Positions 23,913 to 33,084 of a stretch of 64,000 bases of DNA are shown piece by piece. Every line of letters starts with the position of its first letter. Position 1 is the stretch's first letter. Origin of the DNA: Paraliobacillus ryukyuensis (GTDB lineage Bacteria > Bacillota > Bacilli > Bacillales > Amphibacillaceae); contig NZ_QNRI01000009.1 of assembly GCF_003315295.1 (NCBI RefSeq), positions 1-64,000 of the forward strand, read 5' to 3'. Position numbers and translations under genes: made by a program. The notes under the pieces are model-generated. The model ran no database searches and had not been told where the DNA came from. It saw nothing but the letters and a program-made list of their open reading frames with translations.

Positions 23913-25595
23913 TCATGAACTAAAATCATCTGTTACCGCACCTTTAGAAGAGCAGGAAACGTTATGTGCGTATTTACCTAAAATACCCTTCTTGTATAAT
24001 GGCGGTGCAGTCCAGTTTTGTTTTCTCTGCTCTATCTCATCTTCAGAAACATCCATGAGAATTTCTTGAGAATCAGAGTCAATTGTCACTTGATCACCTT
24101 CTTTTAACAAAGCAATAGGGCCACCAACTTGAGCTTCTGGTGCAATGTGGCCAACAACTAGTCCATGCGTACCGCCAGAGAAACGTCCGTCTGTTAATAA
24201 CGCTACTTTTTCACCAAGTCCTTTTCCGACCAAAATAGCAGAGATAGAAAGCATTTCTGGCATTCCTGGTCCACCTTTTGGACCCACATTTCGAATGACC
24301 AGTACATCTCCTTCGTTGATTTCATTTTTCATCACGGCGTTCGTCGCGTCTGTTTCATTATCAAATACACGAGCAGGACCCGTATGTCGTTTGACTTTGA
24401 CTCCTGACACTTTCGCCACTGCTCCGCGTGGTGCTAAGTTTCCTTTTAAGATAACTAATGGACCATTTTCACGGTAAGGTTTTTCTAATGGTAAAATAAT
24501 TTGTTGACCTTCGGCTAGATCTGGTGCATCTGCTAGATTTTCTGCGAGTGTCTTACCTGTTACAGTTAAACAATCGCCATGTAGATAACCATTTTCATGC
24601 AACATTTTCATGACAGCTGGTACGCCACCAACTTTATATAGATCTTCCATCACATATTTACCGCTTGGCTTCAAATCTGCTAAGTGCGGTACTTTTTTCT
24701 GGATACGATCAAAATCATCCATCGTCACGTCTACTTCAGCAGCATGTGCAATGGCAAGTAAGTGTAAAATTGCATTCGTTGAACCACCTAAAGCCATGAC
24801 AACGGTAATCGCATTTTCAAATGCCTTTTTCGTTAAAATATCTTTTGGATAGATCCCTTTTTCTAATAATTGATAAGCTGCTTCCCCAGCTAAACGAGTA
24901 TCCTCATATTTGTCTGGCGATTCAGCAGGGTGTGAAGAGCTACCTGGTAAACTCATTCCCAATGCCTCCACTGCAGATGCCATTGTATTAGCGGTGTACA
25001 TACCGCCACAAGCGCCAGCACCCGGACAAGCATGACATTCAATTCCATGTAATTCTTCATCTGAAATCAAATTATTATTATGTTTTCCTACTCCTTCAAA
25101 TACGGAAACAATATCTAATTTCTCACCATTTCGATAACCTGGCGCGATCGTTCCACCGTAAACAAAAACAGCAGGTACATCTGACCGTGCAATGGAGATC
25201 ATACAACCGGGAATATTTTTATCACAACCACCAATTGCAACATAAGCATCTAAATTTTCTGCTCCAACTACAGTTTCAATGGAATCTGCGATCACATCAC
25301 GACTTGGTAGCGAGTAACGCATCCCTTCCGTACCCATTGAAATACCGTCAGACACTGTAATCGTATTAAATATTAATGGAACACCCCCTGAATCTTTCGC
25401 ACCCTGTTTTGCTTGTTCTGCTAAATCATGCAAATGAATGTTACAAGGTGTTACTTCGCTCCATGTACTTGCGACACCAATCATTGGTTTTTTAAAATCT
25501 TCATCTGTTACTCCAACTGCTCGCAGCATCGCACGATTTGGCGCTCGTTTTGGATCATCAAATACATTACTTTTAATTCTTAAATCTTTTGGCAT
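23913..25595 (-). CDS. ilvD: Dihydroxy-acid dehydratase
   Basis: A 560-aa IlvD/Edd-family enzyme that dehydrates 2,3-dihydroxy-isovalerate and -methylvalerate in valine, isoleucine and leucine synthesis. Fe-S cluster and Mg2+ ligands are evident: [20 protein letters not shown] and [19 protein letters not shown]. The C-terminal [20 protein letters not shown] is also diagnostic. ATG 25595 after GGAGGGAGAGC gives the standard N-terminus ([20 protein letters not shown]) and length; the longer frame to 25652 is spurious. It stands alone, with no other ilv/leu gene in the window and no T-box leader seen. Confidence 0.96.
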   Translation of the reverse strand: MPKDLRIKSNVFDDPKRAPNRAMLRAVGVTDEDFKKPMIGVASTWSEVTPCNIHLHDLAEQAKQGAKDSGGVPLIFNTITVSDGISMGTEGMRYSLPSRDVIADSIETVVGAENLDAYVAIGGCDKNIPGCMISIARSDVPAVFVYGGTIAPGYRNGEKLDIVSVFEGVGKHNNNLISDEELHGIECHACPGAGACGGMYTANTMASAVEALGMSLPGSSSHPAESPDKYEDTRLAGEAAYQLLEKGIYPKDILTKKAFENAITVVMALGGSTNAILHLLAIAHAAEVDVTMDDFDRIQKKVPHLADLKPSGKYVMEDLYKVGGVPAVMKMLHENGYLHGDCLTVTGKTLAENLADAPDLAEGQQIILPLEKPYRENGPLVILKGNLAPRGAVAKVSGVKVKRHTGPARVFDNETDATNAVMKNEINEGDVLVIRNVGPKGGPGMPEMLSISAILVGKGLGEKVALLTDGRFSGGTHGLVVGHIAPEAQVGGPIALLKEGDQVTIDSDSQEILMDVSEDEIEQRKQNWTAPPLYKKGILGKYAHNVSCSSKGAVTDDFSS

Positions 25596-25690
25596 TGCTC
25601 TCCCTCCAAACCTCTTTCTATTAACTATAATCTTTCCTGTCTTTCTTTTCAATATTTTTTATATTTTCAGAAAATATTTTTTCAAAAAAA

Positions 25691-25722
25691 TGCTAGCCTT
25701 ACGATTTCAAGCAAAACTAACA
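25691..25722 (-). terminator. Terminator candidate after the FNR-like gene
   Basis: On the minus strand TGTTAG/CTAGCA with partial inner pairing is followed by TTTTTTT. Modest stem. Confidence 0.5.
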
Positions 25723-25735
25723 CGCTTTTTTTGTT

Positions 25736-26731
25736 TTATTTATCCCTAAAGATCACTGTTGTATAAATTTGTGCGCTTGCTTTTGGATCAAGGTACTGCT
25801 TCGCACTATTCACTGCTGTCATTGCTTCGGAATACCCTGAGGCAATTAAATTCGTTTTTCCAGGATAGATAGCAGCATCTCCCGCAACAAACATCCCATC
25901 GACACATGTCGCCATGAGTGTATTGGTCGTTACACGGCCTTGTTCCGTCTGCATTCCCCAATCTTCAAACGGTGTTTGCTTCATGCTTATTCCTTGATAG
26001 ACTAGCACATCATCGACCGCAAGCAGTTCTTGCTTGCCGGTGTGATCTGAAACCACTACTTCAACAACATTATTATTTTTTCTATTCACTTCTGTTAAAG
26101 TGATTTGTCTCTGTTCCTTTATGTTTTGCTGTTCAATTAACTTAAAATCATGGTCTTTTGCTTTTACATAGTTATCTTTTTCGTTAAATAAATACACGGT
26201 TTCAGCAATATCTTTTAATGCAGCAGCCCATTCCATGCCAGTTCGACTATTGGAAAAAATGACGACGCGCTTCCCACGATATTGTTCTAACTCTTCTAGT
26301 CGGTTACGTACATTTTCATCTTGTTTCAAATCAAATAGATCTGGTCCAACGATTGTAAACATACCATTGCCCGTAGCTAAAATAACTGTTCTAGAGAAGT
26401 GCGTTTTACCATTAGCTGTTGTAAGAAAAAAAGTGCCGTCCGCTTGTTTTTCAATATGGTCTACCCATTCATTTTGTATAATCATTGGATCAAACATCGT
26501 TGCTTGTTGAATCGTTTGATTAACAATCTCTTCTCCAGTAGCCCCTGGGATGGCACCAAGATCATAAACTTTTTTCTCTGGAAAGAATAACGACACTTTC
26601 CCTCCTAGAAACGGACTCGCTTCAATTAGTTTTGTTTTCATTTCTCGTAAACTACTATAAAAGGCCGTATACAGCCCTGTTGTTCCTCCGCCAATAATTG
26701 TTACATCAAACAGTTCATTTGCTTGGTTCAT
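25736..26731 (-). CDS. Ferredoxin-NADP reductase type 2 homologue with a degenerate NADP site
   Basis: A 331-aa thioredoxin-reductase-like flavoprotein of the YumC/YcgT group. The FAD motif IIGGGTTGLYTAFYSSLREM, ...LGGKVSLFFPEKKVYDLGAIPG and the C-terminal MFVAGDAAIYPGKTNLIASG are intact. In the second Rossmann domain the NADPH motif GGGDSA of the family is replaced by FSNSRTG, and the HRRD phosphate-binding stretch by FNEKDNY. It may therefore not use NADPH, or not be a reductase at all. ATG 26731 after AAAGGAG is chosen over the longer frame. Upstream lies a MITE, so its promoter region may have been altered. Confidence 0.75.
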   Translation of the reverse strand: MNQANELFDVTIIGGGTTGLYTAFYSSLREMKTKLIEASPFLGGKVSLFFPEKKVYDLGAIPGATGEEIVNQTIQQATMFDPMIIQNEWVDHIEKQADGTFFLTTANGKTHFSRTVILATGNGMFTIVGPDLFDLKQDENVRNRLEELEQYRGKRVVIFSNSRTGMEWAAALKDIAETVYLFNEKDNYVKAKDHDFKLIEQQNIKEQRQITLTEVNRKNNNVVEVVVSDHTGKQELLAVDDVLVYQGISMKQTPFEDWGMQTEQGRVTTNTLMATCVDGMFVAGDAAIYPGKTNLIASGYSEAMTAVNSAKQYLDPKASAQIYTTVIFRDK

Positions 26732-26812
26732 CTTCTCAACTCCTTTGGACAATTAAAATTATATAGTATGAGTAAAATTTATCGTTTAATGGTTTAAAAA
26801 AGTGAAATTTTA

Positions 26813-27108
26813 GTTCTCTGTCAAATGTGGTGGTGTCATTTTCACTCCATCATCTCTTTTATTACACTTACATTATTAATCCTACTTGTACCTGAACCGC
26901 AAAAGAAAATCGCTTAACCAAGTGGATCTTCGGCTCGTGGGACTGCGATTACTCGTCCCATCGAAAACATTTGCTGTTCCCGTAGGAGTCTCGCATATTT
27001 CCTCTGCTAGGGTACTTTTATAATAAGACGCTTCTTATCTCTTGACACCCCAGTATCTTCTTTTTCAATCGCTCAAAACTCGGATACCACCACATTTAGT
27101 ATAGAGCC
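26813..27108. mobile_element. 296-bp MITE with ISL3-like ends and 8-bp target duplication
   Basis: The terminal inverted repeats share AAATGTGGTGGT (26823-26834) with ACCACCACATTT (27086-27097), and similarity runs outward to the ends (GTTCTCTGTC versus GGCTCTATACT). The direct repeat AAATTTTA flanks it on both sides (26805-26812 and 27109-27116), the 8 bp expected for ISL3-family transposition. The interior has no coding frame but contains ATGCGAGACTCCTACGGGAA on the minus strand, a motif of dispersed Bacillaceae repeats, and a GTGGGAC/GTCCCAT hairpin. It fills most of the 453-nt gap between fnr and fni. Confidence 0.85.
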
Positions 27109-27116
27109 AAATTTTA

Positions 27117-27163
27117 CAAAAAAACTTCCATCAACATTATTTTATCATAATGCAGATGGAAGT
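27117..27163 (-). terminator. Terminator of the crt-fni operon
   Basis: ACTTCCATC (27124-27132) pairs with GATGGAAGT (27155-27163). On the minus strand it is followed by TTTTTTTGTA. It lies 21 nt after the fni stop codon. Confidence 0.85.
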
Positions 27164-27184
27164 GTTTACGTATAAAGTAATGAT

Positions 27185-28213
27185 TTAACCAACAATTACT
27201 CGATTGGTTTGTTTTAATTCATTAATATTTTTTACGCCTAAAGCAAACATGGCCATTTGTAATTCTAATTCTCTTGTTTCCATTAAATCAAGTAATTTGT
27301 CGACGGATTCCGTTGCTTCTCTTAAGACAGATCGAGCAAAACCAACCATATCAGCACCGATGGCAATCGCTTTAGCAGCATCTAATCCTGTTTTCATTCC
27401 ACCACTTGCGATAATTGGCACATCAGAAACATGCTCACGTACAGAGACAATGCTTTCTACTGTTGGAATTCCCCAATCCACAAACGCTTCTGCCGCTTCT
27501 TTTTTGATCTCATCTTTGGAGCGTAACTTCTCTACCTGACTCCAAGACGTGCCACCAGCTCCTGCTGTATCAACAAAAGCGATCCCTACATCACGTAGTT
27601 TCTTCGCGACCGTACCATCAATCCCCCAACCTACTTCTTTTACCCCAACAGGGGCGTCTAATGCAGCAACAAGTTTTTCAATTTTGCCAAGTAAATTAGA
27701 GAAATTCGTATCTCCACCTGTTTGGACAATTTCTTGAATGGCATTCAAGTGAAGCACAAGTACGTTCGCATCGGTAATATCAATAATTTGTTTACACTGA
27801 TCGACAGTGAAACCGTAGTTTAATTGTACCGCTCCTAAATTAGCAATGATCGGAACAGTTGGCGCATATTTTCTAACTTGAAATGATGGACGAAAAGACT
27901 CTCTTTCAATGAGAGCACGTGTAGATCCAAGTGCAAAGGTCCAGCCTTTTTCTTCCGCCGCCATGGCTAGATTTCTATTGATCGTCTCTGCCATCTGCGC
28001 TCCGCCAGTCATTGAGCTAATCAGAAAAGGCGTTTTACGTTCAAACCCTAAAAATTGCTGCGCTAATGAAATCTCATTAAAGTCGATCTCTGGTAATGCA
28101 TTATGTACAAATCGTACAGATTCCATTCCAGTTGAAATGTTGTTACCAGTTACTTGATCTGTTAAACAAAGTTCAATGTGCTCTGCTTTTCGTTTATTAA
28201 TTGAATCTGTCAT
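27185..28213 (-). CDS. fni: Type 2 isopentenyl-diphosphate delta-isomerase
   Basis: A 342-aa FMN- and NADPH-dependent Idi-2 that interconverts IPP and DMAPP. Family landmarks: RKAEHIELCL at the N-terminus, PFLISSMTGGAQMAETINRN, GSTRALIE (from LGSTRALIERE), LGAVQLNYG, VGVKEVGWGI, DTAGAGGTSWSQVE and IASGGMKTGLDAAKAIAIGA for FMN phosphate binding. AAAGGAG before the ATG. It is the last gene of the carotenoid operon, 13 nt after crtP, so DMAPP supply for C15 precursor formation is co-regulated with pigment synthesis. It fits with the mevalonate enzymes at 58-61 kb, which produce IPP only. Confidence 0.95.
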   Translation of the reverse strand: MTDSINKRKAEHIELCLTDQVTGNNISTGMESVRFVHNALPEIDFNEISLAQQFLGFERKTPFLISSMTGGAQMAETINRNLAMAAEEKGWTFALGSTRALIERESFRPSFQVRKYAPTVPIIANLGAVQLNYGFTVDQCKQIIDITDANVLVLHLNAIQEIVQTGGDTNFSNLLGKIEKLVAALDAPVGVKEVGWGIDGTVAKKLRDVGIAFVDTAGAGGTSWSQVEKLRSKDEIKKEAAEAFVDWGIPTVESIVSVREHVSDVPIIASGGMKTGLDAAKAIAIGADMVGFARSVLREATESVDKLLDLMETRELELQMAMFALGVKNINELKQTNRVIVG

Positions 28214-28226
28214 ATAGAAAACTCCT

Positions 28227-29693
28227 TTATCGATAACGTTCTATAATATCATCGGCAACTAACATACCTGATAAAGTTACCATTGGGGTTCCTCCACCTG
28301 GATGCGTCGATCCACCGACATAATAAAGATGATCAATGCTGCGATCTTTATTTGGCATACGAAAAAAAGCTTGCTTAAAGTAATTAGAGGACATGCCATA
28401 AATCGTTCCTTTATAAGCGCCTGTTCGAGCAGCAATATCTGCTGGTGTCATATATTCTTCATAATCAATCGTCGCTTCATCTAGCTGTAATCCAAACGAT
28501 TGCAGCTGCGTAAATACGCGGGATCGAATGTAGATTATTTGCTCTTCTGACCAATCAGCTTGGTTTTTCATGTAAGGTGCATTTATCAACATAAATAAAT
28601 TGCTTGCATCAGGTTTCGCTCGTGTTGGCTCTGAAACACTAGAATTGCATATGTAAATCGTTGGCGTTGGTAGAACACACTTCTCCTTAAAAATAGCTTC
28701 AAACTCAGCTTGATAATTACTGGGAAAGAATACATTATGATGCGACAAGTTCGCAAACTTTTGCTGTGTCCCCAATAAAATCGTAAATCCAGATAGAGAA
28801 GGTTCCACGTTGTTAATCTGTCGCTCTGGACGATTGAACCACGTGGTTTGTACCGTTAATGCATCAGCATTTGCAATTACATCATCAGCAAAAAATTCAC
28901 CAACATTCGTTGCAACACCGATTGTTTGCCTATTTTCGTTGATTAATAATTGCTTCACTTCCACATTTGTTTGGATCGAAACACCTAACTCAAGCGCTAA
29001 CTTTTCTAATCCCTGCACTAATGCATAAGTGCCACCTTTCATGCCATAAATACCTTGCCTACCTTCTAAATGTGCCATCATCGCAAAGATAGCCGGTGCT
29101 TGGTAAGGCGATGATCCCACATACGTTGCATATCGATCAAACATTGCCAGCGTATTAGGATGTCTGAAGAATTGTCTAGTTAACTGATGCAACGTCTTGT
29201 GCGGTTTAATACGAAGAAAGTCAGTTAACAATTTTGTCGATAACTTTGCTTTTGTTGAATACATCAATTTTTTAAAAAAACTTCGTTCAGCAATGGTATA
29301 AAGACGAGAAGCTTCCCGCAAAAAGCTATGATAGTTCTGAGCATCTTCAGGACTATAGGTAGCGATCTGGGCAGTTACACTTGCTTGATCTGTATTAAAA
29401 TCAACGACCTGTCCATCCGAGAAGAAGTTTCGTGTGCCAGTAGCAATTGGATAAAACGAAACATAGTCTTCGATATTTCGATCACAAGCAGTGAATAATT
29501 CTTCAAATATATGCCGCATGGTAATCGTACTAGGGCCCAAATCAAACTGATACTCTCCTGCTGTTACTTGTTGCAGTTTGCCGCCAATCGTTGACTGCTT
29601 CTCCATAACTGTAACGGAAAACCCGTGATATGCCAAACGAATTGCACAACTCAATCCTCCTAATCCTGCACCAACGATTATGATCTTTTTCAT
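28227..29693 (-). CDS. crtP: CrtP-like carotenoid (diaponeurosporene) oxidase
   Basis: A 488-aa FAD-dependent amine-oxidase-fold protein of the CrtN/CrtP family. FAD motif IIIVGAGLGGLSCAIRLAYH, FDLGPSTITMRHIFEELF, YATYVGSSPYQAPAIFAMMA and C-terminal FVGGS-type block YYVGGSTHPGGGTPMVTLSG. The GPS.LTM and YVGSS.Y.APA signatures match staphylococcal CrtP (4,4'-diaponeurosporene oxygenase) better than CrtN. It should oxidise a terminal methyl of the C30 chain to an aldehyde or acid. No aldehyde dehydrogenase is present in the operon. ATG 29693 after GGGGAGAAG overlaps crtQ's stop (ATGA). Substrate precision is inferred. Confidence 0.85.
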   Translation of the reverse strand: MKKIIIVGAGLGGLSCAIRLAYHGFSVTVMEKQSTIGGKLQQVTAGEYQFDLGPSTITMRHIFEELFTACDRNIEDYVSFYPIATGTRNFFSDGQVVDFNTDQASVTAQIATYSPEDAQNYHSFLREASRLYTIAERSFFKKLMYSTKAKLSTKLLTDFLRIKPHKTLHQLTRQFFRHPNTLAMFDRYATYVGSSPYQAPAIFAMMAHLEGRQGIYGMKGGTYALVQGLEKLALELGVSIQTNVEVKQLLINENRQTIGVATNVGEFFADDVIANADALTVQTTWFNRPERQINNVEPSLSGFTILLGTQQKFANLSHHNVFFPSNYQAEFEAIFKEKCVLPTPTIYICNSSVSEPTRAKPDASNLFMLINAPYMKNQADWSEEQIIYIRSRVFTQLQSFGLQLDEATIDYEEYMTPADIAARTGAYKGTIYGMSSNYFKQAFFRMPNKDRSIDHLYYVGGSTHPGGGTPMVTLSGMLVADDIIERYR

Positions 29694-30802
29694 GAATAAC
29701 TTCTCCCCTTCCATTGGTAACCTTGCTTTTTAAAACTTTTCAAAAATGAATCAAAACTAATCAAGATAACAAACAATACACTAATTGGAAGAAAGAAGCT
29801 ATAAACAAGTGTAACACCATTTGAATAATCTACAATCGCTTTCGTTAGTACGGCAATTGCGTAACTGATCACCACTAGAATTGGATTAGCTCCTGTAAAT
29901 AATAACACGATCGGTACAATATATAACATTAGGTAGTAAGCAATGACTAGTAAGAGAGCGATGGCTTGGCGATTCACACCAGTGTAGATGTTCTTTTGAA
30001 AACCAAACCAAACATCTTTCCAAGTATGATACATGCGCATATACACATAACGATCGATTTTTGCTAATGTAGCTGGAAAACCATATTGTTTCATCCGTTT
30101 CATTAAGCTCATATCATCTAACAGACTATCTCGGATTGCAGCGTGCCCACCAATAACATGATAACTTGTTTGGTGAACAGTGATAAAAGCACCATGTGCT
30201 GCTGCAAACATAGCACGTTTACTGTTTTTCACAAAATAGATTGGAAGGTGACAGAGAATAACAAACATCATCATTGGCACTACTAACTTTTCCAACCAAG
30301 AACCGACGATTTGTCTTGGAAATCCAGAGACAATGCCAGCACCTTGTTTTGCTAATATTGGGTTCATCTGCTCTATGGCCTTTGGTTCTAATCGAGCATC
30401 TGCGTCTACAAATAAGAACCAATCACCACTTGCATGATCTGCCAACTGTTGACAGGCATAGGATTTACCTGTCCACCCTTTCGGTAGTGACTTGCCCTCG
30501 ACTAGACGAATTGATTGATGTTTATTAGCTAACCCCCTTATTAACTTCTTGGTATTATCTGTAGAATGATCGTTTAAGACAATAATCTCATACGGCTGTT
30601 GCGTTTGCTGTATAACAGAAGATAGGCATGCTTCAATATTAGCTTCTTCATCTCGTGCTGGAATTAGCACAGATAACCGGATTGGGGTTTGTGTATTAGG
30701 TACCTGTTGTTGTGATAACCTTGGAAAAACAAACAGATTCCAACAAACAAAGCCTAATTGAAACAAGAGCCAACAACTCACTAGGATGAGAATGGTGTCC
30801 AC
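29690..30802 (-). CDS. crtQ: CrtQ-like carotenoid glycosyltransferase (GT2)
   Basis: A 370-aa membrane-bound family-2 glycosyltransferase. An N-terminal helix is followed by LSVLIPARDEEANIEACLSS, NDHSTDNT, the WTGKSYACQQLADHASGDWF stretch and the metal-binding DxD in FVDADARL. Acceptor-side GGHAAIRDSLLDDMSLMKRM follows, then two or three C-terminal membrane helices, ending QWKGRSYS like staphylococcal CrtQ (EWKGRQYS). It should add a sugar to the carotenoid acid or hydroxyl. GTG start at 30802 after GGGGTG, overlapping the acyltransferase gene by 22 nt. Confidence 0.85.
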   Translation of the reverse strand: MDTILILVSCWLLFQLGFVCWNLFVFPRLSQQQVPNTQTPIRLSVLIPARDEEANIEACLSSVIQQTQQPYEIIVLNDHSTDNTKKLIRGLANKHQSIRLVEGKSLPKGWTGKSYACQQLADHASGDWFLFVDADARLEPKAIEQMNPILAKQGAGIVSGFPRQIVGSWLEKLVVPMMMFVILCHLPIYFVKNSKRAMFAAAHGAFITVHQTSYHVIGGHAAIRDSLLDDMSLMKRMKQYGFPATLAKIDRYVYMRMYHTWKDVWFGFQKNIYTGVNRQAIALLLVIAYYLMLYIVPIVLLFTGANPILVVISYAIAVLTKAIVDYSNGVTLVYSFFLPISVLFVILISFDSFLKSFKKQGYQWKGRSYS

Positions 30803-31521
30803 TTTTTCACCCCATTTTTCAATGCATCCAATCGATCACTTGTCGATTTACTCTGTCGCATGACCGGATACTGGTGTTTTTGTTTTTTATTGATAACAGC
30901 TAATCGGTGCGTGTCTGCTTGTTGTTGGAGCACTTTTTCTAAATAAACCGTCCATTCTTTTCTCGTATGAGCTTTACCATTCATTAGAATTGCTTCTCCA
31001 AATTGAATACTGGCAATTGGTTTTTGTGGTTCATCAAAGTAATAGTGAAATGTAACTGGTTTGACCCTCACTTGTTCAAATCGCTGAATCAAGTAACCAA
31101 GACCAGATTGAAATTGATAAGGTCGGATGTCTTGGTGTTGGATTTCACCTTGCGGAAACAGCCAAACCGCTTTATGATCTTGAATTAATTGTTCACTATA
31201 CTGCAAAGCTTGCACAATAGCCTTTGGTTGATAGCGATTAATTGAATAAGCTCCCAACTCACGAAAAAAACCATACTGTTCCAATCCTTGTTGATCCATC
31301 ATAATGTAATGATCCCTATTAGACTGTTGTTTTGTTACATAAAACAATAGCAATCCATCCCACCAAGAACTGTGGTTGGCAATATAAATTATGGGAAATT
31401 GATTGTCCTCATCAATATCGCCCTCTACATAAACGTTGTGAAAGTGTTTATGTAATAAATAATATTTTAAATAAGAATAAAATAAATTCGAAAATCGTTT
31501 ACTTTTGGCTGCGGTAATCAT
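30781..31521 (-). CDS. PlsC-family acyltransferase of the carotenoid operon
   Basis: A 246-aa glycerolipid-type acyltransferase. The catalytic block is NHSSWWD (HxxxxD), the acceptor motif is FPQGE and a conserved PVTFHYYF strand follows. It lacks the usual long N-terminal membrane helix; hydrophobicity is modest. In C30 carotenoid clusters of bacilli and staphylococci an acyltransferase esterifies the glucosyl carotenoid with a fatty acid; in staphylococci that enzyme is CrtO, a different family, so this is a functional analogue at most. Overlaps cruF by 23 nt and crtQ by 22 nt, so translation is coupled. Confidence 0.8.
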   Translation of the reverse strand: MITAAKSKRFSNLFYSYLKYYLLHKHFHNVYVEGDIDEDNQFPIIYIANHSSWWDGLLLFYVTKQQSNRDHYIMMDQQGLEQYGFFRELGAYSINRYQPKAIVQALQYSEQLIQDHKAVWLFPQGEIQHQDIRPYQFQSGLGYLIQRFEQVRVKPVTFHYYFDEPQKPIASIQFGEAILMNGKAHTRKEWTVYLEKVLQQQADTHRLAVINKKQKHQYPVMRQSKSTSDRLDALKNGVKKWTPFSS

Positions 31522-32242
31522 ACTGATACCTACCTTCTACAAGGAGAATAAAAGCAATACTTAATACCCCTATGATTGCTATGCCATTACGAAAAGCTAA
31601 TAAGCCAAACAATAGTAACATGCCTTGATAAACCCATGTGATTTTTCGATGAATGTTATGCTGCTTTGGATAAAGTGGAAACATCAGTGATAAGATAGCA
31701 CCCAAAATAAACCAAGTAACAAAATTGGTGATTGGGATGCCAAAATAACTTCCGTTTCCATTCCATTCCCAAAATGATTCTACTTCAGCTACTGGATCCA
31801 AGATCAGATCAAGCACAACAATCCATACACCAGTTTCGAGCGCTCGCAATAATTTTGTCTTTTGATTTGCTAGATACATACTATTAAACAATACCCCTAT
31901 CCACGCAAGCGTAATCGTGATAGGAACACCGATGAGGTTAGGCCCCAGGACGGGGGTATATCGGTAGCTTCCAAATGGAAATCCTGTAGCAACACTAATT
32001 ACTTCTACCAGATATGTGACACTCCCGACACATATCAACGCTAGCCAATACCATACCTGCTTTGTGGTTTGCTTTGCTAGCATTTCTATTAAACAGCAAG
32101 CATAGAATACAAGAAACAGTGGCTTAGAAAAAGCCAGTATAGCAGGAACGTGCCAAAATACTTGCAAGAAAAAGCCAATAAGATACCAAACAGCAAAAAT
32201 AGGAAATAAGATAAGTACGTTTTGGTTAACATCTTTCATCAT
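31499..32242 (-). CDS. cruF: CruF-like carotenoid hydratase (DUF422)
   Basis: A 247-aa integral membrane protein with 7-8 helices. The family block is VEVISVATGFPFGSYRYTPV followed by LGPNLIGVPITITLAWIGVL, then LDLILDPVAEVESFWEWNGN and SYFGIPITNFVTWFILG. These match the carotenoid biosynthesis (CruF/bisanhydrobacterioruberin hydratase) family. It is predicted to hydrate a terminal psi-end double bond, creating a tertiary hydroxyl that CrtQ can glycosylate. Two start ATGs in tandem (32242, 32239) after AGAAGGA. Between crtM (14 nt) and the acyltransferase (overlap). It distinguishes this cluster from the S. aureus staphyloxanthin operon, which lacks it. Confidence 0.82.
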   Translation of the reverse strand: MMKDVNQNVLILFPIFAVWYLIGFFLQVFWHVPAILAFSKPLFLVFYACCLIEMLAKQTTKQVWYWLALICVGSVTYLVEVISVATGFPFGSYRYTPVLGPNLIGVPITITLAWIGVLFNSMYLANQKTKLLRALETGVWIVVLDLILDPVAEVESFWEWNGNGSYFGIPITNFVTWFILGAILSLMFPLYPKQHNIHRKITWVYQGMLLLFGLLAFRNGIAIIGVLSIAFILLVEGRYQYDYRSQK

Positions 32243-32256
32243 TTTGTTGGATCCTT

Positions 32257-33084
32257 CTATTTAGTTAGCTGCAATAGTAGTTGGCTTTTTCGCTTGTTAG
32301 AAACTACCGCGCGCGCTGTAAATACTTGATAATCATTTTCTTTAACGACTTGAATGATCTCTCGGTAGTATCTAGCAGCTAGTTGCATAGATAGTGCACT
32401 TTTTTTCGGATATGTGTCAATAAATTGAAGTCCTTCTTCAAACCATTGATCGGCTTGATCGGTTAAAGCTTTGATAAGATTTCGTAGTTCTTGGTTAATG
32501 ACTTGATTCTCCCAATCCTCGATGCTGTAGCCATATGCGTGCATCATTTCTAATGGTACATATCGTCGCCCAAGGCGCTGATCTGCGCCAATATCGCGAA
32601 TAATATTAACAATTTGCATCGCTTTGCCCAAGGCAACACCTGATTCAATAATTGCCTGATTCGGGCGCTCGTGCAACACAGGAATAAGCATTTCTCCAAC
32701 TGAACCAGCTACACGATAGCAATAATCTTCTAATTGATCCATCGTGTCATAAGCCGTACGGTAGTAGTCCATTCGTTGACCACTCATCTGGGTATAATAC
32801 GGTTCTTTTGACAACTCATAGCTGGAAAGCAACCATCGTAAGGCCGGCCATATAAAATGACCCTCGGCAAATGCTAAATTATCAAACTGATCCTCTAACT
32901 CTTCCAGCGTATATGGCGAGTTTTCAGGTTCATCCACTGCATCATCAATCATTCGGCAAAAAGAATAAATGACAAAAACCGCTTCTCGTTCTTGCTTTGG
33001 TAAAAACTTAAAAGCATGATAAAAACTTGATGAACCTTTTTTCATCATTTCCTTGCAAGCCAATGCCACGTTTTCATCTAACAT
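32257..33084 (-). CDS. crtM: Dehydrosqualene (4,4'-diapophytoene) synthase
   Basis: A 275-aa trans-isoprenyl head-to-head synthase. The first Asp-rich motif is DDAVDEP (about 50) in SFCRMIDDAVDEPEN. The YCYRVAGSVGEM block follows, and the second motif is NIIRDIGADQRLGRRYVPLE. Size and motifs fit CrtM, which condenses two FPP to a C30 product; a C40 CrtB would look similar, but the partner desaturases are of the C30 CrtN/CrtP type. AGAGGAGG precedes the ATG, which lies 11 nt inside the end of crtN. Confidence 0.92.
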   Translation of the reverse strand: MLDENVALACKEMMKKGSSSFYHAFKFLPKQEREAVFVIYSFCRMIDDAVDEPENSPYTLEELEDQFDNLAFAEGHFIWPALRWLLSSYELSKEPYYTQMSGQRMDYYRTAYDTMDQLEDYCYRVAGSVGEMLIPVLHERPNQAIIESGVALGKAMQIVNIIRDIGADQRLGRRYVPLEMMHAYGYSIEDWENQVINQELRNLIKALTDQADQWFEEGLQFIDTYPKKSALSMQLAARYYREIIQVVKENDYQVFTARAVVSNKRKSQLLLQLTK

